Positions 21,756 to 34,420 of a stretch of DNA of 64,000 nucleotides are shown one piece after another. Below the pieces are notes generated by a model, which worked only from the letters and a program-made list of their open reading frames with translations, was not told the origin of the DNA and did no database searches. Origin of the DNA: Rhyacichthys aspro (taxonomy: Eukaryota; Chordata; Actinopteri; Gobiiformes; Rhyacichthyidae); contig CM072159.1 of assembly GCA_036850595.1 (NCBI GenBank), positions 8,455,016 to 8,519,015 of the forward strand. The letters run 5' to 3'. Made by a program: the position numbers and the translations under genes. How positions within the stretch are numbered: the first letter of the stretch is position 1; the number at the start of each line of letters is the position of its first letter.

Positions 21756-24592
21756 GAATAAAAGCAAAATACAAGAATAACACTAAATTACATCAAATCA
21801 AAGGCAGTTTACAACAGTATTTTTTTTTTTTAAGAGAAAATTAATCTTTAACAATTTCATAATATTCAGTGTGTCTCTGTTACTTTTATGGGTTTATTTA
21901 TATAAAGTGTGTAAAAACAGAGCTAATTTTATTATATTTACAATAAAATGTATTAGTATTTTGATAAAACTGTGATGTTTCATGCTTCATCCAAAGTTGT
22001 TAATGGCTCAGTCTATTTATTTTACTGATTCATTAAAAATTAATTATGAATACTGTACATCAAAAAACCAACATCTTTACAGTTTTTTATTCTTTATATT
22101 TAAGCAATAAAACAGGTATAATGAAAATTTTGCTTTGTAGTGTCATGTATAATGTCCCTTTTTTTTATGCTAAGCCCTGAACTGGGAATTTCAGCAGTTT
22201 TTGACCATGAATGTACATATTTTTCACAGCGTAGAATCTATTCCATAATGTCATAACCTGGCGATGAAATATGGAAGTAAGGCAAAGGCTGAAACTGTTC
22301 ACAGTGCATATAGCTTCATTAGTGAAAGTTGCTGGGCCGTTGACATTAGTGCACTCTTCAGTGATTGGCTGCATGGAGTCTGCACACTCCAGTTATTGAT
22401 TGGACATGAGTACTGTACGTGACTAGACATAAGTATGAGGTCTCATACAGGCATGATATTTTAGATGAACTGTGTATGACTGCAGCTTTCCAGGTGGAGT
22501 TAGAGAAACCAGACATTAACCCGGAGAGGTTCTAGTTTTATATAACGAGGTTGTGTCAGAGAGTAGTGAGAAATCCAGTTTAGATGGCTCATATAGTGAC
22601 ACGTTAACACTTCTTGACTTTACTCAGAATTCAGTGATCAGAATTGCAGCGGTTGATCAGCAGAGGCTTTGTCTTGAGCTGTAAAAATGGATTTTAGTAA
22701 AGTTGTGAACACTTTAAAAACGCAAATCAAGCTGTGGTGCAAGATAAATTTAACCCCCCAAAACACAGCAACATCAACATCAAGTCTGTGGCTGGGAAAC
22801 ACAGAAAAACTTAAATAAAGCTGAGGTAAGTAACTTAATTTTATACATGCATACAGAGTTTTGTTTAGAAGTCCAGTTCAAGTATTCATTCATGTTATTT
22901 AACTGTTTAAAATGATTTTGTAAAAATAATAATAAATAGTTACATGTTAGATTTTTATATTGTATTTATATTGGCCAAAATTGTTTTGTTTTTTTGTTTT
23001 GTTTTTTATTGTTTTTTGACCATGTATGACCATAGAGTGTCATTTCTTGTGGATGTTCTCAACCTGTGGAATATGAGGAATTACTGAGGAACAATATCCT
23101 CAATAAACACTCCTGACACACCTGATTTTACCCACAATTCCCTCTCTCAAGTCTGCATCAATCTGCTCTTGTAGGGGACAGTCGGCATCTGCAAGTGTGT
23201 GAGGAAACAGACCCCACCGGACCTCAGTCACAGTCAATTAAACATGTTGGAATTTTTTGAGCCGAATCTGGTCACAGTTGGACAGTGTGAACTCTTCACC
23301 GACCCAACTGCAAACACATGCTGCCAATAACCAATGAAAAAGAGAACGTGGGACTGGTTAATAGCTTCAAAGAGGACGACAGGTACAAGTACAAGTAGTA
23401 GGAATATCAAAACATCGATGGTTAACTGCGCCACTGTCTGATATGTTCGTCTACCCTTGAAACTGTCGCCCTCACGAGAGTTTGCGCGAGAGTTTGGTGC
23501 GTTCAGTTGGCTTTAGTCGGTTTTATAAATCCTGTAGTCTGTGATCACTCATCAGGCGCAGTTGTTAAGTGTGTGATCCTCAGTCTTTCAGTCGTCACAC
23601 AAAAATGTGCTGAAACCAGTCTGTTAGTGTGTACTCCTCGTCTTTTCAAAATCTGAATAAAGTTGTGTAGTGTGTCCCCAGCTTCAGTCATTGATTTTGT
23701 TATTTACCCTTGAGCACCTAAATCAAGATAAAAAATAAAACCCTGACTGCTGTAAATCAAAGCACATTTGGTTTTAAAACCCACACTATACACAGCTTGA
23801 GCTACATGTTTTGAAAAGGGTGTAACTCTTGGTGTTCATCCCAGAAGCACTTTACAATTGATCCAAATTCCTGAGGTTGCCACATTTTTCGTACGTTTGT
23901 CTTTTGTCAAACAGTGGTAGGCTCTTTACTCTTAAATTTTCAACATTAGTAATTGACTGCATCTTCATCTGCAGTTGTTTTATTACAGTGGAATCATTGA
24001 GATATTTGGAAAGCCTGACCATCAAAATTCAATAAACGGAACATCTTCTACATGGAGATAAATAGAGTCTACGTACATGAGTCTTTATTTTAAGAAAACA
24101 TTTTTAGGCTAGGCTAGGTTAGGCTAAACGTACATCACCATCAAGCAATTGGGCTACACATGTTATGATTCTGTGTATTTATGTTTTGCTCCTCTTTTTC
24201 CATCCCTTCTGTGTTTGTTTCTTCCAGATCTTGTATGTGACATGGGTGTGGGTTGGTGCCCAGCTAAATCCTCCTAAAAAGCCAGCCTGCTCCCTGCAAT
24301 CACAGTGTCCTGTCCTTTGTTAAACAAAACGGTTCATTTGAGCAAAATAAAACAAAACTATTCAAATATGGCTTGACCTTGGACAATTGCAATTATCTCA
24401 CATTGCACCAAAAAGTAGCCATGTTCTGCATTTTTGACTTGGGCTTGCAATATTCAGACCTTGCATTTCAATTATTCCAAGTTTCAACTTGTATTCTCCC
24501 ACATGCGTTCAGCAGAGTCTACATTAGGTTAGTTTTCACTTTCCCCTTCATGATCAAAACTACTGTCTTTTGACTGGTTGAAAAGGAGCTTT
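21756..24592. other. AT-rich unique non-coding DNA
   Basis: Contains T-rich runs near 22985-23020 and a short TAGGC-type repeat at about 24107-24126. No LTR, gene or known repeat was recognised. Confidence 0.35.
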
Positions 24593-24910
24593 GAGGGTGC
24601 AGTGGCTCAGGAGGCAGAGTACGTCATCCAATAACTGGAGGGTTGGCAGCTTGATCCCTGCTACCCCCAGTTCATACTGTCACTGTGTCCTTGGGCAAGA
24701 CACTTCACCCACCTTGCCTCCAGTGTCTGTGGCGCTGCTGTATGAATGTTCAAGTGTGTTTGGTGGTGGTCAAAAAGAGCAGAGTTGGCACTGTTTGTAT
24801 GGCTGCCACGTCTCTCAATCAGTCTGCCCCAGGGCAGCTGTGGCTACGGAGTTAGCTTACCACCACCACAGTGTGAATTTTTTAGTGCTTGCGTGTGTGA
24901 ATTGAAGCAT
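24593..24910 (+). mobile_element. tRNA-derived SINE, second copy, tail missing
   Basis: Box A TGGCTCAGGAGG (24603-24614) and a weakened box B (CAGCTTGATCCC, 24647-24658) head the element. The body CTTGGGCAAGACACTTCACC matches the copy at 4914-5270, and CAGTCTGCCCCAGGGCAGCT is a second conserved block. Homology fades near 24910. A tail-like CAAAAGTGCTATATAAATGC sits at 25149-25168, so the 3' end may be split off by about 230 bp of other sequence. Confidence 0.75.
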
Positions 24911-26347
24911 GATGGCACCTTGGGTGGACCTGGCAGAAAAAAATACATGACCGGATAGTATTGTATATAAGAAATGATGATTTATTGATTGAATGTGCTC
25001 AAAATTAAGAATAAACAAAGGCAACAAAGGCAACCGGTTGCTTACAGCTGCGCTCCACCAAAGAAAAGACAGGGGGAGGAGGAGAGAAGAGGCAGAGCAA
25101 CGGGAACCTGGAGAAAAGCCTGCTCTGGGGTTGTCATGAGGGTAGCCAAAAGTGCTATATAAATGCATGCCACTTCTTCTCTGTGGATAAAGTACTGGTA
25201 TTATTGAAATGGTAAAGCAGTACCTCTTTTCCTGTTGTGTCATAAATTAGCTGTTAACCGTTAAAAATCTGCTGTACAGTCTGCTTCAATATTTTCTCTC
25301 TGGTGACTCTCGTTGATGTAAAACACTCCATTAATGATCAGATATACGGACATACATCTGCCGCAATGACACATTCATAACTCCAGAGAGATACCCAGTG
25401 TACCATATGTGTTATATTATTCTTATATATCAATTGTACAAAGACTAATAAGAGCGATATAGATAATAATACATTTCTATGTAATATATAACAATAATGA
25501 GGTTAACTAGGCTAGCGCTCAGAAGACTAGAGTTCAGCTCAAGAAGTAAGTGGGCAGAGACTAAAGCTTTAGTTGGTAATAATAATGGAAAAAAATAAAT
25601 GACATTCACAATCACACAATAACACAGTGAAATACAATGACCATTTAACATTAAAAAAAAACCCCCAATTCATTCAAGTCAGTTTCAACAATACAGGTTC
25701 GATTCAGTTCCTCGTACACAGGACCAAATACCCCAGCCCACCCACAGTTCATGTGACCCACGACTGAGTCTTGAATAAGTTTAGTCCAAAGGAGTTCAGT
25801 GCAAGAAGTTTGTCTGGGGAAATGTGTGAAGTGTGGGCAGGGGCACATGAGATGAGTGGGGCAGAGAGTTTTGTGGGCTGCAAGGAGCCCCCTACCAGCC
25901 CAGCAGGAGGGGTAGCTGTCTTCAGCTTGCGAGAAAGTCTTTAAGGCTCTACTGCTCCATTAGCTCGCTATCATGGGGTTCAACCTGGCTTGTATAAAGA
26001 ACAGGTTCAAGGTTCAATAAATCTAATGTGCACATAATTCATCCTTTAATAATTAATCACCCATAATTCATAATTGAATAATACTAGTTGTATTATAAAA
26101 TAAGTTACCTAGATACTCAATCAATCATAGAGGAATATCAATAAAGTATAATGACTATTATAATATAATAATATATACTATATTATTTATCAGATATAGG
26201 AGGGTCACGGTAGATGGCTCCTGCAGCAAAATTTCCTTCAGCATGCCCACTTTGTCTCCCGCCAGTGAATCATGGGGTATTTACACTCCGCGATTGGCCT
26301 CGCCAGCCCACGTGACTGCGTGACGCTACCCCAGACAACAACACCGA
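24911..26347. other. Unique DNA
   Basis: Includes the possible displaced SINE tail at 25149-25168 and a small CpG-containing patch at 26240-26347 with an inverted CCAAT (GATTGG), CACGTG and GCGTGACGC. No gene was recognised. Confidence 0.35.
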
Positions 26348-26350
26348 CAC

Positions 26351-26432
26351 TTGTCTCGCGACAAGGAGCAGAAACACTGTGATATTGGCCTCTGTATCAA
26401 TATCACAGCGTTGTCAAATAGACAATTTGACA
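26351..26432. repeat. Cluster of three perfect inverted repeats
   Basis: TTGTC-TCGC-GACAA (26351-26364); TGTGATATTG and CAATATCACA around a 10-base spacer (26378-26407); TGTCAAAT-AGACA-ATTTGACA (26412-26432). All three stems are perfect and lie within 82 bp. Function unknown. Confidence 0.85.
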
Positions 26433-28301
26433 GCTGTGTTAAACCAGCACATCCCGATACATGCCATAAAGGCCACCTCCAAATTGTTGACATATTTTGT
26501 CCCTTCACACTGTGCATCCATGCTGATCACTCCATCTGGATTTGAGTGCCAGGTCTTGAGGGGGGCTATGGCCATTAAGTCTAGATTTACATTAGTAAAC
26601 AAGTCAACTTCACATTTGGCACTGGTAAGTTCTTATAACATACCAACGCAACATATTTGCAAACATAAAATGTACATGCAAAAGATGAATTAAAATACTA
26701 CCACAAAAAAAAAGAAAAGAAATGATTCTCATTAACGTTATGGCACTCCATGGGACAGACATTTGACACACTGTATTGTGGCCTGACGGGTTTAATGAGT
26801 AACAAGCAGTTATTGAAAGTAGCTTGACCAGTGCAAGTGAAAACTAGTGTAGAACCTTCAAATATCACAAGTCTTAACAATATCAAAATGGGCAACTTAT
26901 CACATTTCCATATATTATGCAGCCCGAATATAAATATTACCTTTGTTTTCATGTGGCAATTTCTATTAATGGTTTTAAACAACTCAACTCCCAGTAAATA
27001 AAAGTCTAAGTGGTATTTTTTTAGACCAAAGACAATGACAAAGCAGCCCCTGTCCAAGGCGAGCTGAAAAGAGGGCTAAAGAACACCCAGTAAGTCCAGA
27101 ATGACAGCAAACTGCAGCAGTGAATGGAGAGCAAGCAGCTGTGTTTATAGTGAACCGCTTTATCAAGTCCATCATGGCTGTCACCGAGGGGTCAAAGCCA
27201 CAGCGCTGTTTGGGCCTTCTGTTTCCAAGGATCTTCACTCGAGGCTGCCGTCTCCTGTCACTGTCATCCAGAAGTGATAAAAGCTCTACACAAGAAAGAC
27301 AGCTCAGAAAAACAGAAGGACAGTTATGTAACCGTCATATTCATGGTAATTTCTAGATAAATGAGCATTACCTTTTACATGCATCCTTTTGCAGAAGTAA
27401 AAAGTAAAGTATACTATATAATATAGTTATTGTTATTAGTTTACAAAATGCTAATTAAAAGAACAGAAGACAATTCTAAATCAAATCAATATTTGGTGTG
27501 ACTGCCTCAAAACATAAACGGTTCTAGATGTTACACTTTCTCAGTTTTTAAAGAAACTGGGCAGAGTCTGTTGAAACATTTGGAGAATCCCAGACAAAAG
27601 CAGGCCAAACTGGACTAAACCAGACCATGTAATCCCAGACAGGACCAGGCAAGACTCCATGCTGTTGGGATCAGGGTTACACCATCATGTAAGGGCTCTT
27701 TTTGTATTGAAGAAAGTACCATAGCCATTGTTTCTTCTTGGAATATGATAAGACAAGCTTCACTAAGAAAATGTCCCCATTTTATATTTTCCCTTCTGAA
27801 GTATAGATTTTCTGTCCTCCCATCAACATAAGGCAGTGGTTAACTCCACCTTTTGATAACTGTGCACACTGTCCCAAAAACAGTGAAGGGGTCACCCAAG
27901 TGATACAGTACACAAAGAGGTATGTCTTCAATGGCCTGTTTTAGTTTTCTCGATTTCTTAATTAAACCCGAAGTTATTCTCTGTACTTCTCTAAGGAGCG
28001 AGAAGGAAGGAGTCTTCTGTGATGAGACAAGAGCGTTGACACACCAGATAATCCTACACGGAAGTGAAAGTCACAGCAGAAGAATAAAACCCCACGCTCC
28101 ACGTGGTTGGATGACACAGCCAACAAGTGTCCTCTTGGTTTGTTTTGTGAAAAACATCCACAGACTTGAAAGAAAATATATTTTCATGAAAGGAGAAAAG
28201 GAAAGGCAATTAAAAGAATGTTGATTCAAAGTGATGCAAGTGTTTTAAGACATACCTAAGGCTTTTGAAACCCATTCAAGACTAACAAATGGTATATTCT
28301 G
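26433..28301. other. Unique non-coding DNA
   Basis: Short overlapping ORFs on both strands near 26984-27356 show no recognisable domain. Near 27580-27660 CAGAC/CCAGAC motifs recur loosely. Confidence 0.35.

Positions 28302-28394
<93 letters not shown>
28302..28394. repeat. Compound (TA)n(GA)n microsatellite
   Basis: About 53 bp of TA repeat (one TACA interruption) followed directly by 40 bp of AG repeat. The YIYI/RERE ORF over it is meaningless. Confidence 0.97.
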
Positions 28395-28398
<4 letters not shown>

Positions 28399-31007
28399 AC
28401 ATGGCCTTTGGTTCATTCACATGATCACAAGCCCTTCATTTATCACAGACGCTGCAGGTAACTTCAGGAACCTAGCTATAGTCTTCCTCCTGAGCTCTTG
28501 TATGTTCACTGTACATTCCACTATCATGTCTGTATCTGTAATGCAGTAATGTGACAAGTCAGAGTGATTTGATGAACGATTCTTGCTTCATGCCGAGGCT
28601 GTAAATGTTGAGACATATGGCATGATGTTGATACATTGCACTATTCCTATGAGATTCCTCACTGACCTATTTTGCTCCATTGACACATGTCACACAAAAC
28701 CAGGTTTGTCACATTTCTGCTTCTCTGACATACTACTGTACATCAAATAATCTAGTGAGTCAGTAACTCATAAACAAGAGCTTGTGAACAAAAACAGAAC
28801 AGTAAATAAGATATAATAAGTCTAACTGCTTAAATAAATTGCTTTTTTAACTGATACAGCATAAACATAAAAATCTTTTTTCTGTGATTTTATCTGCTGT
28901 AGCTGTTTACTGCAGACTACAGTGGAGCACTGATCCCCATAAACCTCGGCCCGACCTTGGCCCTCATGCTGTAGAACTAACTTGGCCAGTAAACCTATGT
29001 TTTTTAATTCTCTACAAAGAATATGTCTGGTCTCTCTTTGTATTCAAGTTGCAACTGATGCAACTGAATGGACATGAAACCAATCACAAAACCAAAGCTT
29101 AAAACCTTCCCCATTCTAAACTGTTAGTGGTCGATAGGTCTGAATATAAATGGCTCTGAAGGGAATTGGTGTCACACCCTTTTCACTTTGCAAAGTGATT
29201 AGGTATTGCTGGCCAGGCTGCTATAGAATTGCTTTACTGACTCAAAATCTAATCCAACATTTCATAAAAAATGAAGCTTTAATGACAGACTAAGTGGCTA
29301 ACAACCGACTAATGACAGACAAGTCACCAGGTGAGGTGATACTGGGGTTTGAGACATTTGATCCCTGGAGTGACAGACAACTTCTCTTTTCACACTTTTG
29401 GTACCAGATGTCATTAGGACATGGCTTTTACCTGTCAGTCCTGTCAGGCTTGCACTGCACCTGTGTGAGTCTCTAAACCACAGACATATGATCTGATATA
29501 ATACATGACTACCTATCTGTCTGTCTATCAGAAAAAACACAAGTTTCATGACATCAAAAAAGCTTCCAGATAGCAGCTTTTGATGAAGCAGATCACACCA
29601 TTTCCAGAAAAAACAATGTAGGTCTGTATTTGGGCTGGCAATACTGGCACACAAATGACCTACAACACCAACACTGTCTTACACATACACCAATGTCACA
29701 TATTGAAAGCAAGGTGGAGTTCAGTATCTTCAGTGGACAACCACAACATCAGGCAGAGAAAAACTTCTGCAGTAAAGTTGGACAGTTTGTGGCTCAAATC
29801 AAGCAACATCGCATCTAAACAACAGTTCTTACATGTGTTGGATGCATATTTAAAATCGATAGATTTGACTTACATTATAGTCTTTTCACATCTCGAACAG
29901 CTGAACTAACTCAGATGAACCTCACAAGGTTTTCATTATTGTCCCATTGCAAGTCAGGATGAAGTCAGACAAGTCCACAAGCACATTATTCAACATCAAT
30001 GGACATGGCACTTGTCTATCTCAAGTCAGGCAGACCTAGTCCCTTCATTCAAATTCTCATTAAGCTTTAATGTTAATGCATATGGCTCTAAGTAAAAAAA
30101 TATCTATGTATCTTTGTACTTGTTTAGAAGTTTGCATTTTCCATCTCTGAAAATTATGTTGTTTGTTTTCCCTGACATCCATTTCCAGTTGCACATTGGA
30201 CATTTGGTGAGTGTGAAGGAAGAGAAATATTGAAGATGTCATAAAACAAACATTGCAGCGACCTCACCTTTTGCTGAAGACCTCACAGCCTCTAGAGTGA
30301 CGTGAGAACGCTAATACACTATGCGCAATGATTGGGGCTGGGATGTACAAGCTGTCAAGAAAAAAACTAAACTTGATTTGAGACAACCTCAGGTAGCTTG
30401 TACTTCTCAATCAGAGATGCAGCTGCAGGGACTGTCAACAAGTTTTCAATTTTTTAGACAGGTTAGGGTCCTTATTTTTCCATCTGTCTGAAAAGAACAT
30501 GGAAAACACATGGTCTTTGAAAGGCTGGTGAAAATCAGTTGCCATGGTTACTTTAATTATAGTCGCTCCAGTGACGAACGGCATTGAAACGGCATTCAAA
30601 TATAACACTGCACTATTACAGTATTAGGCTGTAAATCATAAGATTGACCACTTGTTTGCACGGTGCCTGTCGATTGATGTGGAAATTTAGCAACAAGTTA
30701 ACATAAGACAGATGTAAAAAAAAAAAATAAAAAAAATAATCACCTCGACAACAGAAAGGGGTTAAAAGAAGGCATCTGGGGCCTCATTTTTAAAGTTTGT
30801 GTATAATCCTGAAGTGATAGTATTGTTTTAAATAGAAAAGAGTCTCTTTTTTCATAATATGGCTCTACATTTATCAACGTAAAGTGGTTCATGGTTCAGG
30901 GCTGATCTGCGATGGATCAGTGGCTGGATTTGTGAAATAAGTATTGGACATGATTCAGGCTCAATACAACTCTCCTCTCATTACACATGGCATTCTCAAA
31001 CTGTCCG
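28395..31007. other. Unique non-coding DNA
   Basis: No gene or known repeat recognised; an A-rich stretch lies at about 30716-30740. Confidence 0.35.
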
Positions 31008-31126
31008 TGGTGTCCCCAGAGTGGCGCGGTATGATTCGCTTTTTGGGGACACTCTGGACCCCTTTTGGTAATGGAAACACACTTGTACTGACCCAATCTG
31101 CTCTGTACGGCTCCAGTAAACGAGGC
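31008..31126 (-). mobile_element. Foldback MITE, copy 2
   Basis: GGTGTCCCCAGAGTG and GGGGACACTCTGGACCCC form inverted arms, followed by TTGGTAATGGAAACACACTT and GGCTCCAGTAAACGAGGC. It is the reverse complement relative of 15010-15135. Confidence 0.7.
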
Positions 31127-33814
31127 TCTACTGACCAATGCTATTCATTCAAAGCATTTCCTCTATGGTAGATGAATTCACCTCTCCAAATTTGATCTAA
31201 TTTTCCTGTCATTTTTACACTGCCGAAATTAAGTGATACCATTTTTACCAGTTGTTAAAGGGCGTTGGGGTTGAAGCCTGCCCCGTATCTTTGGGCTTGA
31301 TGATAATATTCTATGACTGGTGCTAAGAGAGTATGGAATCCTTCTATTCTGCAGCTTGTGTGAACATTATGCTTCATTTTAGGGATATGCTGCCTTCATG
31401 TTCGTGCACACATTATATTCTTACAAGCTATTTACCACTGTCACTACAATCAGCCGCATGTTTTAAACTGATTCTCCAGACAAACTATAAAGGACATGTG
31501 TGAAAAGGGCCTAAGAGGAATATGCCAATCAACAACCATTCTCTACAGGCAATTTGGATTGAGCGGTGCAAGGAACCTTGAGAGCCCAGCAAGAACCCAC
31601 AATAGCACAATGAGGGCACGCTGGCAGAACAATATGTCCCTTGAGATTTTAGAAGTCATTTTGCAGTAATAAACTATAACCTTATCATCAGAGAAGGACT
31701 GGCACACCAGTCTCTGTACAGCAGCTGACTTTCTTACACCCATTTATCTGGCTTTTATTTGCATACATAAAAAAAAAAAAAGCCATTATATAACAACCCA
31801 TTAAAAGCTACACTATGTACGAAAATGTTTACATGGACACAAACAAAAGCTATAGAAAATTGAAAATGCATATGGCTTCAGTTCAGACTAAAGGTCAGTA
31901 TATGAAAAGCTAATATAAGGTGACATAAGAAATGTATAAACAGTCTCACCCCTAGGAGTCGTGAAAAGTAGAAGCAAATGTTAATGAAATGGTCTGGCCT
32001 GGAATTGAGAGAAATAAGTAAGAAATAAAACACTGGGTGAAAGATCAAGAAAGAATTAATTAGTAAAGATAAATCAACTCAAAGTAAAGAAGCAGATAAG
32101 AATCAAGGTCTCGGAGGCAAACAAAAGACAAAACAAACAAAAAACCCACGTTCATTAGAAAAACAGAGCTTGAGCTACAGATTCAAACAAGCTAAATAAA
32201 AAGCAGGGCGTTTATAATTTTGTGCGTGCTGCAGAAAAGAAAACAGAAAGAGGAGAAATATGTGGTTACCCTCAGAGATATTTGGGGATTTTTGTGCACT
32301 GCTACGTGGTCCAAGAAGAAAAGTATAAAAAAATATAATACAATTCTCCAGCTGCCATGAAAGAAGATAACAGAGGTTTTATCAAAGAGTTAACTATAGT
32401 AAATAGTGAGAAGAAGCAGAGGTCTTGTTTGCAAAAATAGTAATGGATCATTAAAACAAACAAGTGAATTTTATTTGGAGCAACTGATGAAAGTATTACT
32501 AGACCTGAATACAATATCTGCCTTGTAGTCAAGTCTGCTGGTGGCCAACGTCAGCATAGCCAGAAAAAAAAGGCCACAAAGAGTTGTCTGATAAACTACT
32601 GTCACAGTATCTATAACTTCCAAAATTGGATATTGGACTATTATTGCCAATCTTCATATCATGAACTTTTGTTAAAAGTTCCTTTACACGACAGCAATGA
32701 CTGATTCAACATCCAAGGCCCCGTACTAAGGTTAGTGAAGTAACTTCAGGGCTAACCCTGAGTAGTGCAGTTCATTTTCGCAGTTTAGTGTTGTTTTGTG
32801 TTAGTCTTAAGATATCACCTGTCTGTCAATGTGATTTGTTGTTTAGTGCCAACTTCACCTGTTCCACATGAGCACGATCACGTCTCCACTGAGAAACAAC
32901 ATATTAACTTCACAAGTATGGTATCCTGCTTAGTTATACCACTTATCAAGATGATGCCGCCTCTAGCTCCACAGCAGATTAATCCCACACCCTTTTTGCT
33001 GAGAGGCAACAAGGTGCTTTGGCCTTTGTTGTTCATGTCAACACAACCTTATAAAAAATTAACTATGTCTTTACAACCACACACCACCAGATACTCAACT
33101 TGTGCTGGTGAAGTTGAAACTTGTGTTATCTCTTGAGGTTACTGCCACTTAACCATCTTTTTCCATCTGCTTCATGAACTCCTTTTGTCATTCTTTCTAA
33201 TAATTTCATATCACATTTCCCCGCAGGGTTGGCACAACACAACAGCATTAGGCTTTCACATTTAATTTGCACAAGCAGCTAATCGTCATACATAATGTAG
33301 CGAGGCAAGTGTGGAAACATGCTCACAGGCTTGGAGAAATGCTAATTGAATTTGAAGATGAAGTATCTCATGGACAAATTGTTTGTGACTTCATCCTGGC
33401 TATAATTATTCATGTTAAATGAGGGTGAGACACTGGGCCATGTTAAAAATGCATTGCTCCCACTTTCAAACAAGGGTGTCTTTTCCTGCTGTTGTCTCGT
33501 ACACAATTACACCTGCAGCAGGGTCTCGGAGAAGCAAATGTAGCTGTGATATTACTGAAACCATGATGCAAGGAAAATCAATGTTTTTAGTGAAAAAAGT
33601 ACCACCTGGTCAGATATATGAAATACTATGTATTCTAATGGTTATTATTAATGGATGTTATCAGCGTTGATCGGGAATACTTGTCCTGTCACACCAATGA
33701 CAAAATGCCCTGTGGCAAAGAGACCTCCTGTGGAGTGATGGTGTCTAGCTCACTAGGTAATATGACTGCCATACAGTTGTTATCTCTGATGTTGACACTG
33801 ATGTAATTCAGCTA
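31127..33814. other. Unique non-coding DNA
   Basis: AT-rich with A runs near 31770. No gene recognised. Confidence 0.35.
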
Positions 33815-33950
33815 CGAGGGGTCACAAGCCCGTGTGCTTTTTGAGCCGGTATCAGTTCTTTATGAATTAAAGGGTTTTGTCAGGAAGGGCATCCACCGCA
33901 AAACCTATGGAGAATCATTAATATAAATCCCATAGGAGAAGTACTTAGGG
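33815..33950 (+). repeat. RTE-associated tail/SINE-like repeat
   Basis: GAGGGGTCACAAGCCCGTGT, GAGCCGGTATC and TTTTGTCAGGAAGGGCATCC, then ACCGCAAAACC, match a common fish repeat usually linked to RTE-like elements. It is the opposite orientation to 7160-7325. Confidence 0.55.
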
Positions 33951-33959
33951 TGAACATTC

Positions 33960-34420
33960 TAGAAAAAAAACAAGAATTGGAGAAAAAAGGTGAAGAGGCA
34001 TGTGCAGCAGGTTGGAATGGGGGAAGGAAAGTGTCAGGTGTTATGTGTGTCACACATTGTGTGATAGCAAGAATAAAAGGAAAGGTGTACAGGCCAGTGG
34101 TGAGATTGGCAATGTTGTATTGTTTAGAGATGTTGGGGGTGAGGAAAAGACAGGAGGAAGAGCCGGGGGGCTGAATATGTTGAGGTTTTCTTTGGGAGTA
34201 ACAAGGATGGATAGGATCAGGATGAGGATGATCAGATGAGATGATTTGAAGATAAAGTTAGAGAAGCCAGATTAAGATAGTATACACATGTTCAGAGGAG
34301 AAATAGTCAATATTTCAACCTAAGGATGCTGAGATATAAAATACCAGGCTGGACACTCAGAGGAAGTCCAAAGAGGAGATTTATGCATCTGGTTGATTGA
34401 GACAAGCTTCAATAAAAATA
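33960..34420 (+). mobile_element. RTE-like LINE ORF2 C-terminus, decayed
   Basis: Plus-strand frames contain AGWNGGRKVSGVMC (about 34007-34048), KGKVYRPVVRLAMLYCLEML (about 34078-34137), and, after a shift, MLRFSLGVTRMDRIR (34178-34222). Later broken codons around 34300-34390 resemble the usual ending with basic GSPKRRF. These are the post-RT and C-terminal blocks of RTE-type retrotransposons in fish. Several frameshifts and an in-frame TGA (34172-34174) make it non-functional. The 74- and 79-residue ORFs here are parts of this relic. Confidence 0.75.

Noticed and set aside
24107..24126. Interstitial telomere-like repeat (TAGGC/TTAGGC)
   Set aside because: Only about four imperfect pentamers and not the vertebrate TTAGGG unit.
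24591..25243. ORFs of 70-128 codons on both strands
   Set aside because: They overlap the tRNA-derived SINE and its 3' flank and show no domain.
28289..28549. ORF with YIYI and RERE runs
   Set aside because: Translation of the TA/GA microsatellite.
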